16,819 nucleotides of DNA from positions 1 to 16,819 of the forward strand of contig DATKCJ010000287.1 in assembly GCA_035513275.1 (NCBI GenBank). The letters run 5' to 3'. This document shows positions 15,214 to 16,819 of the stretch, piece after piece (positions within the stretch are counted from its first letter, which is position 1; each line of letters opens with the position of its first letter). The notes under the pieces are model-generated. The model had not been told where the DNA came from, did not search any database, and was given only the letters and a program-made list of their open reading frames with translations. The DNA is from DATKCJ01 sp035513275 (GTDB lineage: Bacteria; Verrucomicrobiota; Verrucomicrobiia; Opitutales; Opitutaceae). A program made the translations under genes and the position numbers.

Positions 15214-16116
15214 ATGGATACTCCCCCGTCTGAACAACATCGTGCGAACGCGCCTGCCTGCCGGCTTGGTGAATCGCCGCCTCGCAAACACCCGAATCAA
15301 CCCCCACGGGCAGCACCGGCCCCGCGCGGTTCCCTCGAGTCAGTCGCGGCTCGATGCCTGATGCTCGCCGCGCTCACCGTGGTGCCTCACCTCAGCCCGG
15401 CCGCGGAAACCTTGGAGACCGTTTCGAAGACAGCGGACGAGTGGGTGAAACTCAGGGTTGAAACGGCGCGACTGGAGAATGCGTGGAAGGAGGAGCGCTC
15501 GCTGGTCGAGTCGATGGTCACGGCGCTCAATGAACAGGCCGCGACGGCCGAGGAGAGGCGCGACTTGGTGAAGGCCCAGACCGCCAGGGATCGCGAGGAA
15601 CTCGACGGCTTGCGTGCGAAGATCGCGGCGGAGACCAGCGATCTGCAGGCCTTTGAGGCGCGATTGAACGAATTGACCGCGAGGCTCATCGCGCTGCGGC
15701 CTGCGCTGCCGCCGCGGTTGTCCGACGCGCTCGAGATGTCGTTTCTCAGTCTCGAGGACACGAAGTTGCCTCCCGGCGAGCGGATGCAGCTCGCGATGAA
15801 CGTGCTGAACCGCTGCATGCAATTCGACCGGACCATAACCGTGGGCCAGGACGTGGTAGAGCCCGACGCGGCGGCATCCGCCAAATCGCTCGAGGTCATC
15901 TACTGGGGCCTGAGTCACGGGTATGCCGTTGATCGCGCTGCGCAAAAGGCATGGCTGGGCACGCCCGCCAATGGAGCCTGGCGTTGGGAGCTGCAGCCCG
16001 ACGCGTTCAAGAGCGTGCTGCAATTGATCGCCATCGCGACCGACAAGGCTGATCCGGAATTTGTCAACGTCCCGGCCACCGTGGCACGGTCGATCCCCGA
16101 AGGAGCGCGGAACTGA
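15214..16116 (+). CDS. DUF3450-like periplasmic coiled-coil protein of a TonB-type system (300 aa)
   Basis: After a hydrophobic export segment (residues ~45-65, CLMLAALTVVPHLSPAAE) the mature part is a long charged helix (~66-165, predicted coiled coil; TADEWVKLR, RLENAWKEE). A conserved globular tail follows, with ALPPRLSDALE, MQLAMNVLNRC, KSLEVIYWGLSHGYA and WRWELQPDA. DUF3450 proteins sit in operons with TtpC, ExbB, ExbD and TonB that energise outer-membrane transport, and their exact job is unclear. The next gene starts 4 bp later and is TtpC-like, which fits. The start is unsure. The frame is open from GTG 15118, ATG 15214 leaves a long Pro-rich n-region, and ATG 15361 would leave an uncharged signal peptide. 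None has a ribosome binding site. Confidence 0.82.
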   Translation: MDTPPSEQHRANAPACRLGESPPRKHPNQPPRAAPAPRGSLESVAARCLMLAALTVVPHLSPAAETLETVSKTADEWVKLRVETARLENAWKEERSLVESMVTALNEQAATAEERRDLVKAQTARDREELDGLRAKIAAETSDLQAFEARLNELTARLIALRPALPPRLSDALEMSFLSLEDTKLPPGERMQLAMNVLNRCMQFDRTITVGQDVVEPDAAASAKSLEVIYWGLSHGYAVDRAAQKAWLGTPANGAWRWELQPDAFKSVLQLIAIATDKADPEFVNVPATVARSIPEGARN

Positions 16117-16120
16117 CGCC

Positions 16121-16819
16121 ATGCGAACCCGCGCATTCCTTTCACTTGCGGCAATCATGATGCTCGGTGCGACTGCGCTTCCGGCGCAGACACTCGACGA
16201 GTCGCTTCAGAAAGCCGCAACCGACTATCGCGAGCGAGTGAGCCGCGCCGCGGACGAGTTGAACCGCGCGCGCACACGAATCGCTGCGGAGAAGGTGCCG
16301 TTGCTCGAGCAGATGCGTGCGGCGCAGAACAGGGTCATCGCGTCCGAGGGCGAAGCGACCCGGTTCGAGACACAGCGCGAGGACTTCACCGAGCAACGTC
16401 GCAAACTGGTGCTGGAACTCGATGCCGTCCGCAAGACCGCCCGCTACGTGCACACGCTCGCGAGCGACGGGCTGCGGGCCACGGTCGACGGGCTCGCGCC
16501 CGGCGAGATTCAATTCATCGGGGAAGAGGTGCAGGCCCTGCAGAAGCAGATCGAGAGCCCCGACGTGCACGCAGTCACTGCAATGAACACGGCCGACTTT
16601 CTCCTCGCGCGCACCGAGCGCGCGCTGGGCGGCTTCCGCGCCACGGGCCAGGCCACGATCGACGGGACCAATGAGGTGCTGCGCGGCACCTTCGCCTTTG
16701 TCGGCCCGGAGACATTCTTTCGCCCTGCGTCAGGCGGCGCGCCGGGCTCGGTGCGCCCGCGCGAAGGGTCGAAGTTTCCCGTCAGTTATGAGCTCAAGGG
16801 CTGGCAGACCGCCGATGCG
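16121..16819 (+). CDS. N-terminal part of a TtpC/ExbB-like MotA-TolQ-ExbB channel protein, 3' end outside the window
   Basis: The frame runs 233 codons from ATG 16121 to the window edge without a stop. It encodes a signal peptide (FLSLAAIMMLGATALPAQ, cleavage near 23) and a charged helical stretch (~25-115, predicted coiled coil). A soluble segment follows, with ADFLLARTERALGGF and a beta-rich VLRGTFAFVGPETFF. This is the layout of the periplasmic extension that precedes the MotA/TolQ/ExbB channel domain in TtpC proteins. The channel helices themselves would lie beyond the edge, so the identification rests on the N-terminal pattern and the preceding DUF3450-like gene. It is probably co-translated with that gene, given the 4-bp gap. 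The expected role is energy transfer from the proton gradient to TonB-dependent receptors. Confidence 0.8.
   Translation, partial: MRTRAFLSLAAIMMLGATALPAQTLDESLQKAATDYRERVSRAADELNRARTRIAAEKVPLLEQMRAAQNRVIASEGEATRFETQREDFTEQRRKLVLELDAVRKTARYVHTLASDGLRATVDGLAPGEIQFIGEEVQALQKQIESPDVHAVTAMNTADFLLARTERALGGFRATGQATIDGTNEVLRGTFAFVGPETFFRPASGGAPGSVRPREGSKFPVSYELKGWQTADA

Noticed and set aside
14851..15287. Minus-strand open frames upstream of the DUF3450-like gene
   Set aside because: No motif, start signal or recognisable family was found, and they overlap the end of the hydrolase gene and the start of the next gene.

Overview
The window is GC-rich, fully bacterial DNA and fits a Verrucomicrobiota genome, most likely Opitutaceae or a close relative. 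This rests on the protein families seen, not on a marker gene. The signs are secreted proteins built from RCC1, Ig and FN3 modules, a paired C-terminal module that I associate with secreted proteins of that group, a GH43-CBM6 enzyme, and a DUF3450/TtpC-type pair that starts a TonB-energising operon.

Left part (1-7344, minus strand): two very repetitive secreted proteins. The first (1-2169, running off the left edge) has a signal peptide, a seven-blade RCC1-type propeller, two Ig domains and a second RCC1 block. It was left out of the long-ORF set because it has no stop inside the window, but it is the real gene there. The second (2683-7344, 1553 aa) has a signal peptide, six PPC-like repeats, three nearly identical FN3 domains, two Ig domains and two copies of a roughly 130-aa C-terminal module. 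The DNA repeats are strikingly regular: 144, 396 and 297 bp.

Middle (7727-11531): a divergently transcribed GH43-CBM6-Ig enzyme (808 aa), probably acting on arabinoxylan-type polysaccharide, ends with the same two-copy C-terminal module. It converges on a small glutaredoxin, which lies downstream of a YghA/YdaD-type short-chain dehydrogenase on the minus strand.

Right part (11712-16819, plus strand): a secreted glycosidase-like protein with a predicted helical-toroid C-terminal half, an exported alpha/beta hydrolase, then a DUF3450-like periplasmic coiled-coil protein followed after 4 bp by the beginning of a TtpC/ExbB-like protein that runs off the right edge.

No tRNA, rRNA, CRISPR array, insertion sequence or phage gene was recognised. 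The themes are extracellular polysaccharide handling or surface adhesion on the left and in the middle, and outer-membrane energisation on the right. The most novel-looking element is the C-terminal doublet shared by the two divergent genes, which could be a surface-sorting or anchoring unit.
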